Of a DNA stretch of 63,812 nucleotides, positions 26,652-35,247 are shown piece after piece; the stretch's first letter is position 1; each line of letters starts with the position of its first letter. The DNA lies in contig NZ_PNXY01000034.1 in assembly GCF_002879865.1 (NCBI RefSeq), positions 1 to 63,812 of the forward strand, written 5' to 3'. Below the pieces are notes generated by a model. That model worked only from the letters and a program-made list of their open reading frames with translations, was not told the origin of the DNA and made no database searches. The position numbers and the translations under genes are program-made. The DNA is from Paraburkholderia rhynchosiae. GTDB taxonomy: Bacteria; Pseudomonadota; Gammaproteobacteria; Burkholderiales; Burkholderiaceae.

Positions 26652-27404
26652 ATGATAGATAGAGATCTTGAAGGCAAAGCGGCTCTTGTGACAGGTGGCA
26701 CCCGCGGTATCGGCAAAGCAGTCGCGCTCGCATTGGCGGTAAGAGGCGCGAACGTATTTATCAACTACCGGGAATCCGAGGCTGCCGCGGCTGACGTCGT
26801 CAGTGAGATCGAAAAGCATGGCGTCAAAGCCATTGCTCGCCCGTCGGATATGGCAGATCCCATTGCATGCCGGCGCATGATCGATGGCGTAGTGGCCACA
26901 TTCGGCAGGCTTGATATCGTGGTCAATAACGCTGGAATTGCTCATCTTCAGCGCTTGGGGGATGACAGCGACTGGGCCGCGGCGGATAGGGTGTGGGCAG
27001 TCAATACATTCGGTGTAGTCGCTACGATCAGGGCGGCCGCGAATGTTATGGCCGATGGAGGCCGCATCATCACGATCGGCTCGGTCAGCGGACGAAAGGC
27101 TGGAATGGCGGGATCTGCGGACTATTGCGGGTCGAAAGCAGCCGTCGCAGGCTACACGCGGGGTGCTGCGCACGACCTGGCGCCGAGGAAGATCACTGTC
27201 AATCTGATTGAGTCGGGGATGATGAATACAGACCTGGCCCATGCTATGCCCGAGGCCGATAAGATCAGGATCATGACTGGAATTCCTTTGAACCGATTCG
27301 GTGACCTTGAAGAAATCGCCGCGCTCGTCTCCTATCTGACGAGCCGGGCAGGAGCCTATATTACAGGCGCGACACTGACAATCGACGGTGGTTTCTCAGC
27401 ATGA
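26652..27404 (+). CDS. Short-chain dehydrogenase/reductase (classical)
   Basis: A 250-residue classical SDR interconverting an alcohol and a ketone with NAD(P). The cofactor motif TGGTRGIG is at residues 14-21 and VNNAGIA near 91. The catalytic Ser and Tyr-x-x-x-Lys lie in GSVSGRKAGMAGSADYCGSK, and the C-terminal TIDGGFSA is typical. Arg or Asn after the glycine motif (NYRES) suggests NADP preference. Lies 134 bp downstream of the FNO-like gene in the same direction. Confidence 0.9.
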   Translation: MIDRDLEGKAALVTGGTRGIGKAVALALAVRGANVFINYRESEAAAADVVSEIEKHGVKAIARPSDMADPIACRRMIDGVVATFGRLDIVVNNAGIAHLQRLGDDSDWAAADRVWAVNTFGVVATIRAAANVMADGGRIITIGSVSGRKAGMAGSADYCGSKAAVAGYTRGAAHDLAPRKITVNLIESGMMNTDLAHAMPEADKIRIMTGIPLNRFGDLEEIAALVSYLTSRAGAYITGATLTIDGGFSA

Positions 27405-27624
27405 AGATGGGTGCTCGGAAGGCGAGAACGGCTGGGTCGCCTCAGTGCTCCTCGGACAGACGGGTCAGCCCGTGCGACCTCGTTGCGAAGTTCCTAGCGA
27501 CCTACGCAAGGCGGGAGCTGAAAAGCCAGCCGGTAGTCAGGGCGCACGTCTGAGCTAACGCCGGAAATTGGGCATCGGTGCAAGCTGTATGCACCTGCGC
27601 AGTTCCCATTGTGGAGAGGATTTG

Positions 27625-29592
27625 ATGTCATACACGCATGTAGATAAGCCTATCCGAATTGGCAATATCGAGATCAAGAACAGGACATTCCGGCCAGCGC
27701 ACGGGACCGGTATAGGCTTGGGCTGGATGAACGATGCGCTGATTGCCTACCATGAGGAGCGGGCACGCGGCGGCGTCGGGCTTATTATCAACGAGGTCGG
27801 ATCGGTTCACCCATCAACGGCGCTGCTCCAGAACATTTACGATCCCAATATCGAAGGCGGGATGCGCAAGCTGGTCGACCGGATAAAGCCCCATGGAACG
27901 AGGCTTTTCCAGCAACTCTGGCATGGAGGGCATTACGGCGGCTGGGACGGGTCAGTGCCGTGGAGTTCATCAGACATTCCAAACGTTGAAGCGGGCGTTG
28001 TGCCAGTTCGCATGAGCAAGGCAATGATCGATGAGATCATAGGCTCGTTCGCCGAGTGCGCGTACCGCATGGAGCAATACGGACTTGATGGCGTCGATGT
28101 ACATTGCGCGCACGGTTACCTCTTCCATCAGTTTCTTTCGCCTCTTACCAACGACCGCGAGGACGAATATGGCGGGAGCTTCGAAAACCGCCTTCGCTTC
28201 ACGATTGAGGTGATGAAGGCGATTCGAAGCGCTGTCTCTGCGAATTTCGTCGTGGGAGTCCGCATCGGCCCGGATCTCGCGCCTGGAGGGATTGGAATTG
28301 AGGAAACTCTTCGAGTTGCACGGACACTGGAAGACCAGCGGCTGATCGACTATGTAAACGTCTCTGTGGGCAATTATTGCCGCAACGACAAAATGATTGG
28401 CGGAATGAATGAGCCCCCTGGTTACGAATTGTCAACCAGCGCTCCCATCACGCACAACGTAAAGATACCGACGCTCATCACGGGCCGGTTCCGGACGCTG
28501 GAAGAAATTGATCAGGTCATCCGCGCTGGCGACGCTGACATGGTTGGACTGGTTCGGGCAATGATCGCCGATCCGAGACTGGTTTCAAAAAGTTTGGCGG
28601 GCGACGCCGATCGTGTTCGCCCGTGCATTGCTTGCAACCAGGCGTGCGTGGCCAATCAGGTCCGAGGCCTGCCGATCGAATGCGCCGTCAATCCGGGCGC
28701 GGGTCATGAGCTGGAACGCGGCGATCACATGCTCGAACGGGCACCAGAGTCCCGCGTGATCCTGGTTGTCGGCGGTGGGCCCGCAGGTCTTGAAGCCGCG
28801 CGTGTTGCGGCGATTCGCGGACACAAGGTCATTTTGGCCGAAGCGAATTCATACCTTGGTGGTTCGATTCGGACCGCCGCAAAGGTACCTACGCGGCACA
28901 CTCTAGTTGATATCGTGACCTGGCTCGAGGAGGAAGTCTATCGGCTGGGCGTCGACGTGCGACTGAACACCTATCTCGATGCTGCTGATGTGCATGAAAT
29001 CCGCCCTGACGCGGTGATTATCGCAACAGGGGCGATGGAGCGAATGGACGGGATTCAGTCTTCTCACCTCGGGGAGCCGATCAAAAACGTCGCTCGCAAG
29101 GGCGTGATTTCGTCGACCGAACTGTTCATGGCAACACCTGCAGAGTTGGGGCGCAGTGCAGTTGTCATCGACGACGTCGGCCATTTCGAAGGCCTTGGTG
29201 CGGCTGAGTTCCTGATCAACCAAGGCCTTGAAGTGACCTACATCACCCCAAGGCGGGAGGTCGGTCCGCTCGCGCGGCAGACGCTGATGGTCGAACCTTA
29301 TCTGCAGCGGATGCAGGGTAAGCCATTCCGCTACATGATACGCACTCGCGCCATTGCGATCGAACAAGGCGAGGTCGTTGTCGGCCCTGCCTATCTATTC
29401 GATACGCTTGCCGATTCCAGCAAGGTGCGAGCAGATACGGTAGTTCTCGTTTCACACAATAGGCCAAATCGCGACGTCTACGATGCCTTGGTAGGTCAGA
29501 TCGAAAACCTCCACGTTGTAGGAGATGCCGCCTCGCCGCGGTTCTTGCAAACGGCCATCCGTGAAGGCCATATCGCCGGCAAGTCCGTCTGA
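27625..29592 (+). CDS. Old-yellow-enzyme/2,4-dienoyl-CoA-reductase-type Fe-S flavoprotein
   Basis: A 655-residue protein of the FadH / trimethylamine-dehydrogenase family, which reduces an activated C=C bond or oxidises an amine. An N-terminal FMN TIM barrel covers about residues 1-330, with HGTGIGLG at about 24-31 and DGVDVHCAHGYLFHQFLSPL. A [4Fe-4S] motif, CIACNQACVANQ then CAVNPG, spans about 333-355. A C-terminal FAD/NAD domain has VVGGGPAGLEAARVAA near 379. The ATG at 27625 follows GAGAGGATTTG. A dienone or dienoyl-CoA intermediate is a plausible substrate. Confidence 0.88.
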   Translation: MSYTHVDKPIRIGNIEIKNRTFRPAHGTGIGLGWMNDALIAYHEERARGGVGLIINEVGSVHPSTALLQNIYDPNIEGGMRKLVDRIKPHGTRLFQQLWHGGHYGGWDGSVPWSSSDIPNVEAGVVPVRMSKAMIDEIIGSFAECAYRMEQYGLDGVDVHCAHGYLFHQFLSPLTNDREDEYGGSFENRLRFTIEVMKAIRSAVSANFVVGVRIGPDLAPGGIGIEETLRVARTLEDQRLIDYVNVSVGNYCRNDKMIGGMNEPPGYELSTSAPITHNVKIPTLITGRFRTLEEIDQVIRAGDADMVGLVRAMIADPRLVSKSLAGDADRVRPCIACNQACVANQVRGLPIECAVNPGAGHELERGDHMLERAPESRVILVVGGGPAGLEAARVAAIRGHKVILAEANSYLGGSIRTAAKVPTRHTLVDIVTWLEEEVYRLGVDVRLNTYLDAADVHEIRPDAVIIATGAMERMDGIQSSHLGEPIKNVARKGVISSTELFMATPAELGRSAVVIDDVGHFEGLGAAEFLINQGLEVTYITPRREVGPLARQTLMVEPYLQRMQGKPFRYMIRTRAIAIEQGEVVVGPAYLFDTLADSSKVRADTVVLVSHNRPNRDVYDALVGQIENLHVVGDAASPRFLQTAIREGHIAGKSV

Positions 29593-29697
29593 CGGGCTCG
29601 CGCCAGGAATGCCTGTTATTTCGGACCTGGTTGTCTTTACGCAGCATTTTTTGTCTCGGTGACTAGTGCTGCGTCTCACCCATATGAGGTTGTCGCC

Positions 29698-30597
29698 ATG
29701 CCAAGAGTGGCCGTGCTTCTAGATCAGAATGCCTATAACCTGGCATCTGACGAACTCATCGGCGCAGTGAAACAGATTGAACAATTGGGGTACGAGAGTG
29801 TTTGGCTGCTCGACTCCTTTAGCCGAGATCCGTTTATCACTGCTTCGTTCATACTCAGCAAGACGGACAAGATTGCGGTCGGGACCGGTATCGCGACGGT
29901 CTACAGCCGTGATGCCATGGCAGCTGTACAAGCACGAGAGACTCTTTCGGAATACTACCCTGGACGCTTCCTGATGGGACTCGGTGCGTCAAATGAGACG
30001 ATCGTGAAAATGCGGGGAGGGGCGTGGATGCCGCCCGTGAAGAAGATGTCAGCGTACCTGGAAGCAATGGTAACCACGGAACTGGCCCATCCGCGCCCAA
30101 GAGCCCTCGCACCTATCTACCTTGCTGCCCATGCGCCCGGTTTGCAGAATCTGGCTATCAAGCATGCTAGCGGGATCATCACATGGATCCTTCCCGTAGA
30201 CAGTGTCCGGGTCGCTCGGAGTCATATTGGCAACGACCTCGAGATCACCGCGAATTTCCCTTGCGTTGTGAACGCAAACGAAAACGAGGCTCGAAAGATT
30301 GCCCGAGAATTTTTATCGTCATACCTACAGCTCGATTATTACCGGTCTGCCTATACGGCGATAGGTTTCGCGGCCGATGACTTCGAAAATGGCGGAAGCG
30401 ATCGACTGATTGATGCAATCGTCGCTTGGGGGGACCCGCCAAAGATCAAGCAGCGCGTGGATGAATACGAGGTCGCGGGAGCCACGCGGGTCGTTCTCAA
30501 CCCGATCCGTGGCGCAGCGGGCGATGTACCCGGAAGAGAGTGGAATGCAGAGTCCGACTTGGAAAGCTTGATTAAATTAGCTCCGTTGTTGCTTTAA
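29698..30597 (+). CDS. LLM-class (luciferase-like) oxidoreductase, probably F420-dependent
   Basis: A 299-residue bacterial-luciferase-like TIM barrel. The features are LASDELIGAVKQIEQLGYESVWLLDSF, AVGTGIATVYSRDAMAAVQARETLSEYYPGRFLMGLG and the C-terminal VDEYEVAGATRVVLNP, the pattern of F420-dependent methylene-H4MPT-reductase-like and FGD-like enzymes. These use F420 or FMN; the presence of an F420 operon in the same island favours F420. It may reduce a C=C or C=O group or oxidise an alcohol. Start chosen at ATG 29698, eight bases after GAGG. Confidence 0.85.
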   Translation: MPRVAVLLDQNAYNLASDELIGAVKQIEQLGYESVWLLDSFSRDPFITASFILSKTDKIAVGTGIATVYSRDAMAAVQARETLSEYYPGRFLMGLGASNETIVKMRGGAWMPPVKKMSAYLEAMVTTELAHPRPRALAPIYLAAHAPGLQNLAIKHASGIITWILPVDSVRVARSHIGNDLEITANFPCVVNANENEARKIAREFLSSYLQLDYYRSAYTAIGFAADDFENGGSDRLIDAIVAWGDPPKIKQRVDEYEVAGATRVVLNPIRGAAGDVPGREWNAESDLESLIKLAPLLL

Positions 30598-30630
30598 TGG
30601 ATTAGGAACGGTCATCGCTCGAGGTGGTCA

Positions 30631-30653
30631 TTAAAGAGGCTGTAACTCTTTAA
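30631..30653. repeat. Perfect 8-bp inverted repeat, possible weak hairpin
   Basis: TTAAAGAG at 30631-30638 and CTCTTTAA at 30646-30653 flank a seven-base loop in the 144-bp gap after the LLM gene. The stem is AT-rich and no U-run follows, so it is a poor terminator; it could be an RNA processing or regulatory hairpin. Confidence 0.3.
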
Positions 30654-30741
30654 ATCACCGGTAAAGATCCGGACTTTATGCAACAGAGCCCAACCATCGA
30701 GAGCGGCCAGCGGCCTAACCCTATGGAATAGGAGGTTTAAT

Positions 30742-31689
30742 ATGTCTGAGAAGAGAGTAGTGGGGGTAATGTGCGCGAGTGGACGCATGGGGCAGGCGCA
30801 AGTTCGTCAGTTGCTCGCGACCGGCCACAGTCCGCGTGCATTTTCGCGTAGTTGGAAAGCCGTTGCGGAGGAGTTTCGTAGCGTGAAGGCGGTCGCGGCT
30901 GACTTTGGCGACGTGGAGTCCATGGCGTCGGCGTTCGAGGGCCTTGACGCGATTTTCAGCACCATTCCGTCCTTCGCAGGCGCGAACTCGTTTCAATACG
31001 CGCGTAATCTCATTGACGCCGCGAAACGCGCCGACGTTACCCGGATTGTCCACAATTCCGCCATGTGGGCCCCCGACACACCATGCGGAGAGCCGCTCTA
31101 CGACTTGGTTCTCGAACTTGAGAACATTTTTGCTGCTTCCGGTCTTGACGTAACGATATTCCGGCCAGTGCTTTTCATGGACAATCTGCTGACCCGCTTC
31201 CAAAAGCCCGATCTTGTCGGACGCGGGCTGTATCGCTATTGTCAGAGGCCAGGCCTGATGGCCAACTGGATTTCGATGGATGATCTTGCTAAGTTCATGG
31301 TTGCGGCCTTGGATCGGGACGACTTGATTGGTCGACGAGTTGTGGTTGGCGGCCCGCAAACGCTAGCCATTGAAGAAGTTGTCTCCATTCTTTCTGAAAT
31401 TCTTGGACGCTCCATAACCTACGAATATGAAAGCCCGTATGACCTCGGCGTGAGAATGCACGGTGTTCTTGGTCTCGGTGATCAATTCCCCCGTGAGGCG
31501 TACGCCGAGATGATGCGCAGCTTCTATACGTTTAACAACGAGTCTGCCCATCAACCGTTCGTTGTCGACATGGCAACGGTACTAAAGGAAATACCCATTC
31601 ATATGAGTACCCTTCGTGAATGGGCATCACGTCAAGACTGGTCATTAGAAGCGAAGGGACCCGTCGCGGTAGGTTCACTGGCAGGGTGA
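30742..31689 (+). CDS. NmrA-like / atypical extended SDR NAD(P)-binding protein
   Basis: A 315-residue NmrA/NAD(P)H-azoreductase-like protein. The cofactor loop is VMCASGRMGQAQVRQLLATGH at about residues 9-29, degenerate relative to the usual GATGxxG. FSTIPSFAGANSFQYARNLIDAAKRADVTRIVHNSA is typical of the family, and no Tyr-x-x-x-Lys catalytic site is evident. It could be a redox sensor or a reductase; function unknown. AGGAGGTTTAAT precedes the start. Confidence 0.75.
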   Translation: MSEKRVVGVMCASGRMGQAQVRQLLATGHSPRAFSRSWKAVAEEFRSVKAVAADFGDVESMASAFEGLDAIFSTIPSFAGANSFQYARNLIDAAKRADVTRIVHNSAMWAPDTPCGEPLYDLVLELENIFAASGLDVTIFRPVLFMDNLLTRFQKPDLVGRGLYRYCQRPGLMANWISMDDLAKFMVAALDRDDLIGRRVVVGGPQTLAIEEVVSILSEILGRSITYEYESPYDLGVRMHGVLGLGDQFPREAYAEMMRSFYTFNNESAHQPFVVDMATVLKEIPIHMSTLREWASRQDWSLEAKGPVAVGSLAG

Positions 31690-31801
31690 GAAAAAAGTCA
31701 ATTGATCGATGTTGAAGACCCGCATCTGTCATCTGGAAACCGGCAAGGGTGACTAGGAGACTACCGAGTCGCCAGGATGGAGCCTTACTTAGGAGCGAAC
31801 C

Positions 31802-32188
31802 ATGAAGAAAATGATAGTCCTTCTTAAAAAAAAGGAAGGTATGTCGTTTGAGGATTTCCGTAATCATTATGAGAACGTCCATGTTCCCCTGTGCGCCAAA
31901 TGGATCGGACATCTGTTCCACGATTTCCGTCGGTATTACCCGAAAAACCTGAACAACCTGTATCACGGTCGCCCCGACGCCGATTCAGGTACTGCCGCAG
32001 GCACACCCTATGATGCCATCTCCGTCTACACGATCAAGGATGAAACTTCCTTCGAGGAGCTGATGCGGATTGGCCAGAACCCGGAGTTCCTACGGCTCAT
32101 CACAGAAGACGAGGAACGCTTTTGCGATCGAGCTGCGACCCTCGAGGGCAGCGCAGAGGAATTTTTCGGGCCAGGAATCAATGGATAA
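31802..32188 (+). CDS. EthD-domain protein
   Basis: A 128-residue ferredoxin-like-fold protein. MKKMIVLLKKKEGMSFEDFRNHYENVHVPLC is the EthD signature opening, with the conserved NVHVP motif, and the C-terminal half has AISVYTIKDETSFEEL. EthD-family members accompany P450 and other oxygenase systems, and some catalyse cofactor-free decarboxylation or dehydration in polyketide chemistry. Here the role is unknown. A terminator-like hairpin follows the stop codon. Confidence 0.78.
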   Translation: MKKMIVLLKKKEGMSFEDFRNHYENVHVPLCAKWIGHLFHDFRRYYPKNLNNLYHGRPDADSGTAAGTPYDAISVYTIKDETSFEELMRIGQNPEFLRLITEDEERFCDRAATLEGSAEEFFGPGING

Positions 32189-32214
32189 GGTCGCGGCATC
32201 GCCACTCTGCGTCT

Positions 32215-32244
32215 GCGGCTCCGAAAAAAAGCCGCTTTTGTTTT
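32215..32244 (+). terminator. Intrinsic terminator-like hairpin inside the operon
   Basis: GCGGCT (32215-32220), a nine-base A-rich loop and AGCCGC (32230-32235) are followed by TTTTGTTTT. This is a good rho-independent terminator shape. It lies between the EthD gene and the alcohol dehydrogenase gene, 23 bp before the latter's start, so it may reduce expression of the two downstream genes or end the transcript. Confidence 0.7.
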
Positions 32245-32266
32245 CGGGGATTGAAAGGAAGAAATC

Positions 32267-33211
32267 ATGAAGGCTTGGTTATTCACTGCACCGCACGAGC
32301 CCTTGCAACTGATAGAGCGCGAGACGCCCCGGCCAGGTCCCGGCGAGGTGATACTTGAGTTGCGTGCCACTGGGCTTTGCCATAGTGACGTCGGATGCAT
32401 TGATGGAACTATTACAGCCATGATGGCAAAGCAGCCGCCGATCATTCTCGGTCACGAAATGGCCGGCGTGATCGCCGAGGTGGGACCGGGTGTAACGGAC
32501 TACCAGGTCGGCGATCGAGTCGTCGCCTCAGCTAGTCCCGATTATTGCCCGGGATGGGGAGTGGATGGAGGCTATGCAACGCACTGTCTGTTGCGGGAAC
32601 AGATCCTAATTCCTTTGCCCTCGGAGGTGAGCTTTGTGCAAGGTGCCGCGGCAACGGACGCGGGGCAAACGTCCTATGGCGCGTTGATGGGCACAGGCGA
32701 ACTCAGGGCCGGCCAGCGTGTCGGGATCATCGGTCTTGGGGGCCTCGGAATGACCGGCGCGCGAATCGCCGTGCTTAACGGTGCCGAGGTTTATGCTGCC
32801 GAGCCTCGTCGCGAAGCCTGGGCTATGGCTAAAGAGCAAGGTGTTCGTGAAGTAGTCGCGGACGTGCTGGATCTGGCGCAATACAACTTGGATCTGATCG
32901 TCGACTTCGCTGGATTCGGCACCACCACCGCCGGCGCGATCAACGTAGTCCGGCCGGGCGGTATCGTTGTCTTGGTCGGTCTGGGCGTGACCGAGGCGAC
33001 GATTTCCACCGGCGCGCTGATTGGACGCAGTGTTAGCCTTCGGGGCAACAATGGCGGACGCCCCGGCGATACGGCTGCCGTGCTGGGACACATGAAGGCC
33101 GGCGAACTGGAGATAAAGGCTAGCGTCATCCCGTTCGAGGAGATCCCCCAAGGACTTGAGCGACTCGAGGCACGTAAGGTCGTTGGACGACTCGTCGCCG
33201 AAGTCAACTGA
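32267..33211 (+). CDS. Medium-chain alcohol dehydrogenase lacking the structural zinc lobe
   Basis: A 314-residue MDR-family zinc-type dehydrogenase oxidising an alcohol with NAD(P). Catalytic zinc ligands are suggested by GLCHSDVGC near residue 37 and GHEMAG near 61. The Rossmann motif is IIGLGGLGMTGA near 156. The usual four-cysteine structural-zinc loop is missing: the chain runs directly VVASASPDYCPGWGVDGGYATHC, leaving it about 30 residues shorter than typical. The ATG follows AAAGGAAGAAATC, just after the terminator-like hairpin. Confidence 0.85.
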   Translation: MKAWLFTAPHEPLQLIERETPRPGPGEVILELRATGLCHSDVGCIDGTITAMMAKQPPIILGHEMAGVIAEVGPGVTDYQVGDRVVASASPDYCPGWGVDGGYATHCLLREQILIPLPSEVSFVQGAAATDAGQTSYGALMGTGELRAGQRVGIIGLGGLGMTGARIAVLNGAEVYAAEPRREAWAMAKEQGVREVVADVLDLAQYNLDLIVDFAGFGTTTAGAINVVRPGGIVVLVGLGVTEATISTGALIGRSVSLRGNNGGRPGDTAAVLGHMKAGELEIKASVIPFEEIPQGLERLEARKVVGRLVAEVN

Positions 33212-33266
33212 GATGTCGGACTCTGGCCAGCTTGGAATAGTGCGTCGACAAATTACTGGAGTTGCT

Positions 33267-33680
33267 ATGAATGCGGAAGATCGAATCGCGATTCAGGAAT
33301 TGAATCATCGCTACGCGTACTTTGTGGACTCTTTCGAAGTCGAATCGTGGGTAGATGTATTCGCTCCGGATGCCTTCTTCGACGAGAGCGAATTCGGCAA
33401 TGGCGTGTTCGTTGGACACGATGCCATTCGGCAATACGCGTCCTCAATCGCTGAAAAGACGGCCCATCTGGTGCATCTGATGAGCAACCTTATCATCTGG
33501 GAGGGCGACTCGAGTTCGGCTCGCGGGACGGTCTTCGGACTAGTGGAGTCAATGCGCAAAACCGGTCAGCGGTCGCGTTATCAGGTCAAGTACGACGATG
33601 AGTACGTCAAACTCGATGGGATCTGGAAGATCGCCAAGCGCGTGTTGCGCAAGACGTTTCCTCCTGAGACGGTCGAATGA
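33267..33680 (+). CDS. SnoaL-like/NTF2-fold protein (first of two paralogues)
   Basis: A 137-residue cone-shaped NTF2-fold protein. It starts MNAEDRIAIQELNHRYAYFVD, with DVFAPDAFFDESEF, VGHDAIRQYASS, HLMSNLIIW and a closing WKIAKRVLRKTFPPETVE. It is strongly similar to the protein at 37776-38219 along its whole length. Fold relatives include SnoaL cyclases, ketosteroid isomerase, limonene-epoxide hydrolase and LinA dehydrochlorinase, so isomerisation, hydration or elimination is possible. ATG 33267 follows TGGAG; upstream in-frame starts lack ribosome sites. Confidence 0.8.
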   Translation: MNAEDRIAIQELNHRYAYFVDSFEVESWVDVFAPDAFFDESEFGNGVFVGHDAIRQYASSIAEKTAHLVHLMSNLIIWEGDSSSARGTVFGLVESMRKTGQRSRYQVKYDDEYVKLDGIWKIAKRVLRKTFPPETVE

Positions 33681-33913
33681 ACGTGTCTTGAGTGGAAGGT
33701 CGCACGCGGGACATCTCAGATCAGCCCTGATGGCACCGCGTGTGGGACACCTTCAAATGCGAAGAGTACGGCGCCGGGGCGCTTCGCGCAGCATGCCGTC
33801 TCGCGCTACGTGCTGGTCACTGGGTGCTTCACTTCTCTTGTTGGAACAGCTGAATGTCCTTCTCTGGACTTGAAATAAGTTCCGTGTAACAAACCGCTCC
33901 CGCCCTTGTCGGC

Positions 33914-34324
33914 TTGTATCAACTGCGTGCCCTGATGACTTCAGGGCGCAAACCTGGGATGCTGCGAACGCTGGACTTTGATCTGGTGGAGGTCAATCCC
34001 GGCACGGCTGTTTTTGCCGGCCAGCCGGGAGAGCGCATGCATATAACCGGATCGGAACGGTCCACGGAGGCTATGCGGCAACCTTGCTGGACTCCGCGTG
34101 CGGCTGTGCCGTTCAATCCGGGGCTGTCGGCGGAGCAGGCCTACACGACTCTTGAATTAAAAGTTTCCTATCACAAGGCGATCACCAAGGACACTGGGCG
34201 CTTGCGGGCAACGGGCAATGCCGTGTCCGTAGGGCGGCGTGATCGGAAGGTCGGCCCGCGCTGCGGCGTTTGGCATGCTACGGCACCTCTGGACGGGGAC
34301 CAAGCGGCGTGCAGCCCCCTGTGA
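33914..34324 (+). pseudogene. PaaI-type hotdog thioesterase, frameshifted
   Basis: Hotdog-fold acyl-CoA thioesterase remains. MLRTLDFDLVEVNPGTAVFAG and LSAEQAYTTLELKVSYHKAITKDTGRLRATG are in one frame. The central active-site segment GTVHGGYAATLLDSACGCAV is in another frame at about 34049-34110, so there are indels near 34045 and 34118. The last part, after NAVSVGRR, no longer matches the family. The intact gene would release a CoA thioester. The flanking 33681-33913 and 34325-34397 hold nothing recognisable. Confidence 0.7.
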
Positions 34325-34397
34325 CTTAAAAGGCGCCGCAAGTGGCTGGGCTGGCTCACCGGCTCATTCGCGGCAAAAGCTTCGGCCTACGCGCTCG

Positions 34398-35138
34398 TCA
34401 CTCGTGCAACGAGCGGTTGATTTTGAGCAAATCCTCGCCCGTGTATCCCGGCGCCAAGCCTGCCATCTTTTGCAGCGTGAGGTCGCGCAACTGAGGGGAG
34501 CGAGCCTTGTCTGCCTTGGTCAACGCGAGCCTAAGCTCGTCTGCGTCAAGATCAGTGCAATAGGCCGGCGCGCCCGGCTGGTGCCGCCACGATTCGGCGA
34601 GCGTTCCTGCATCGATGGCGTCGAATCCGGCCTCGTCGACGAGACCGATGACGATCTTTTTTGCTTGCGCGTCGTCGCCGGACACGGGCAGCGCGATCCG
34701 CCCCTTCGTGCCCGCCGGTTGGCCCTTGGTGGCGAGGCTCTGCGCCATGATACTGTTGAACGCCTTCACTACTGGCCGTCCGATCTGCTGCGAGACCCAT
34801 TGGCTTTCCGGGATTCCACCTTCGATCGCAGTGATCGTTTCGTCCCTCACCGCGGGATAGTAGTTGCCGGTATCTATGATGACCACGTTCTCCGGGAGGC
34901 CGGCGAAGAGGGCCTTCGGCAAATGCGGGACCGCTTTCTGCGGAATCGAGATGACGACGACATCGACGTCTTTTACTGCGTCGGTCACCGTGGCGGCGAC
35001 CGCGCCGGCCTCCGTCGCAAGGGACTGGATACTCTGGGGCCCGCGGGAGTTCGCCAGCAAGACTTGATGGCCGGCTGCGCTGAATTTGCGAGCGAGCGTA
35101 GCGCCGATATTTCCCGCCCCGATGATACCTATCTTCAT
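34398..35138 (-). CDS. FNO-like NADP-dependent oxidoreductase (COG2085 type), paralogue
   Basis: A 246-residue relative of the protein at 25772. MKIGIIGAGNIGATLARKF and LLANSRGP bind NADP, and DTGNYYPAVRDE and SWRHQPGAPAYCTD are the shared segments. Being of the NSRGP type, it may or may not use F420. ATG 35138 follows AAGGAAACGACC, and the longer in-frame extension upstream is unlikely. Last gene of the minus-strand group that begins at 38219; about 110 bp separate it from the LLM gene. Confidence 0.8.
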   Translation of the reverse strand: MKIGIIGAGNIGATLARKFSAAGHQVLLANSRGPQSIQSLATEAGAVAATVTDAVKDVDVVVISIPQKAVPHLPKALFAGLPENVVIIDTGNYYPAVRDETITAIEGGIPESQWVSQQIGRPVVKAFNSIMAQSLATKGQPAGTKGRIALPVSGDDAQAKKIVIGLVDEAGFDAIDAGTLAESWRHQPGAPAYCTDLDADELRLALTKADKARSPQLRDLTLQKMAGLAPGYTGEDLLKINRSLHE

Positions 35139-35247
35139 GGTCGTTTCCTTAATTACTGGGTTAAATGGTGAGGTAGTCTCGATGCGATATTTCGAACCGT
35201 ACGAGGCACATATCCAGCAGGTCATGATGAGCATGGATCTATTGAAA

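Noticed and set aside
34239..35171. 310-residue plus-strand frame over the FNO-like gene
   Set aside because: Antisense to a gene with clear NADP-binding motifs; no motif of its own.
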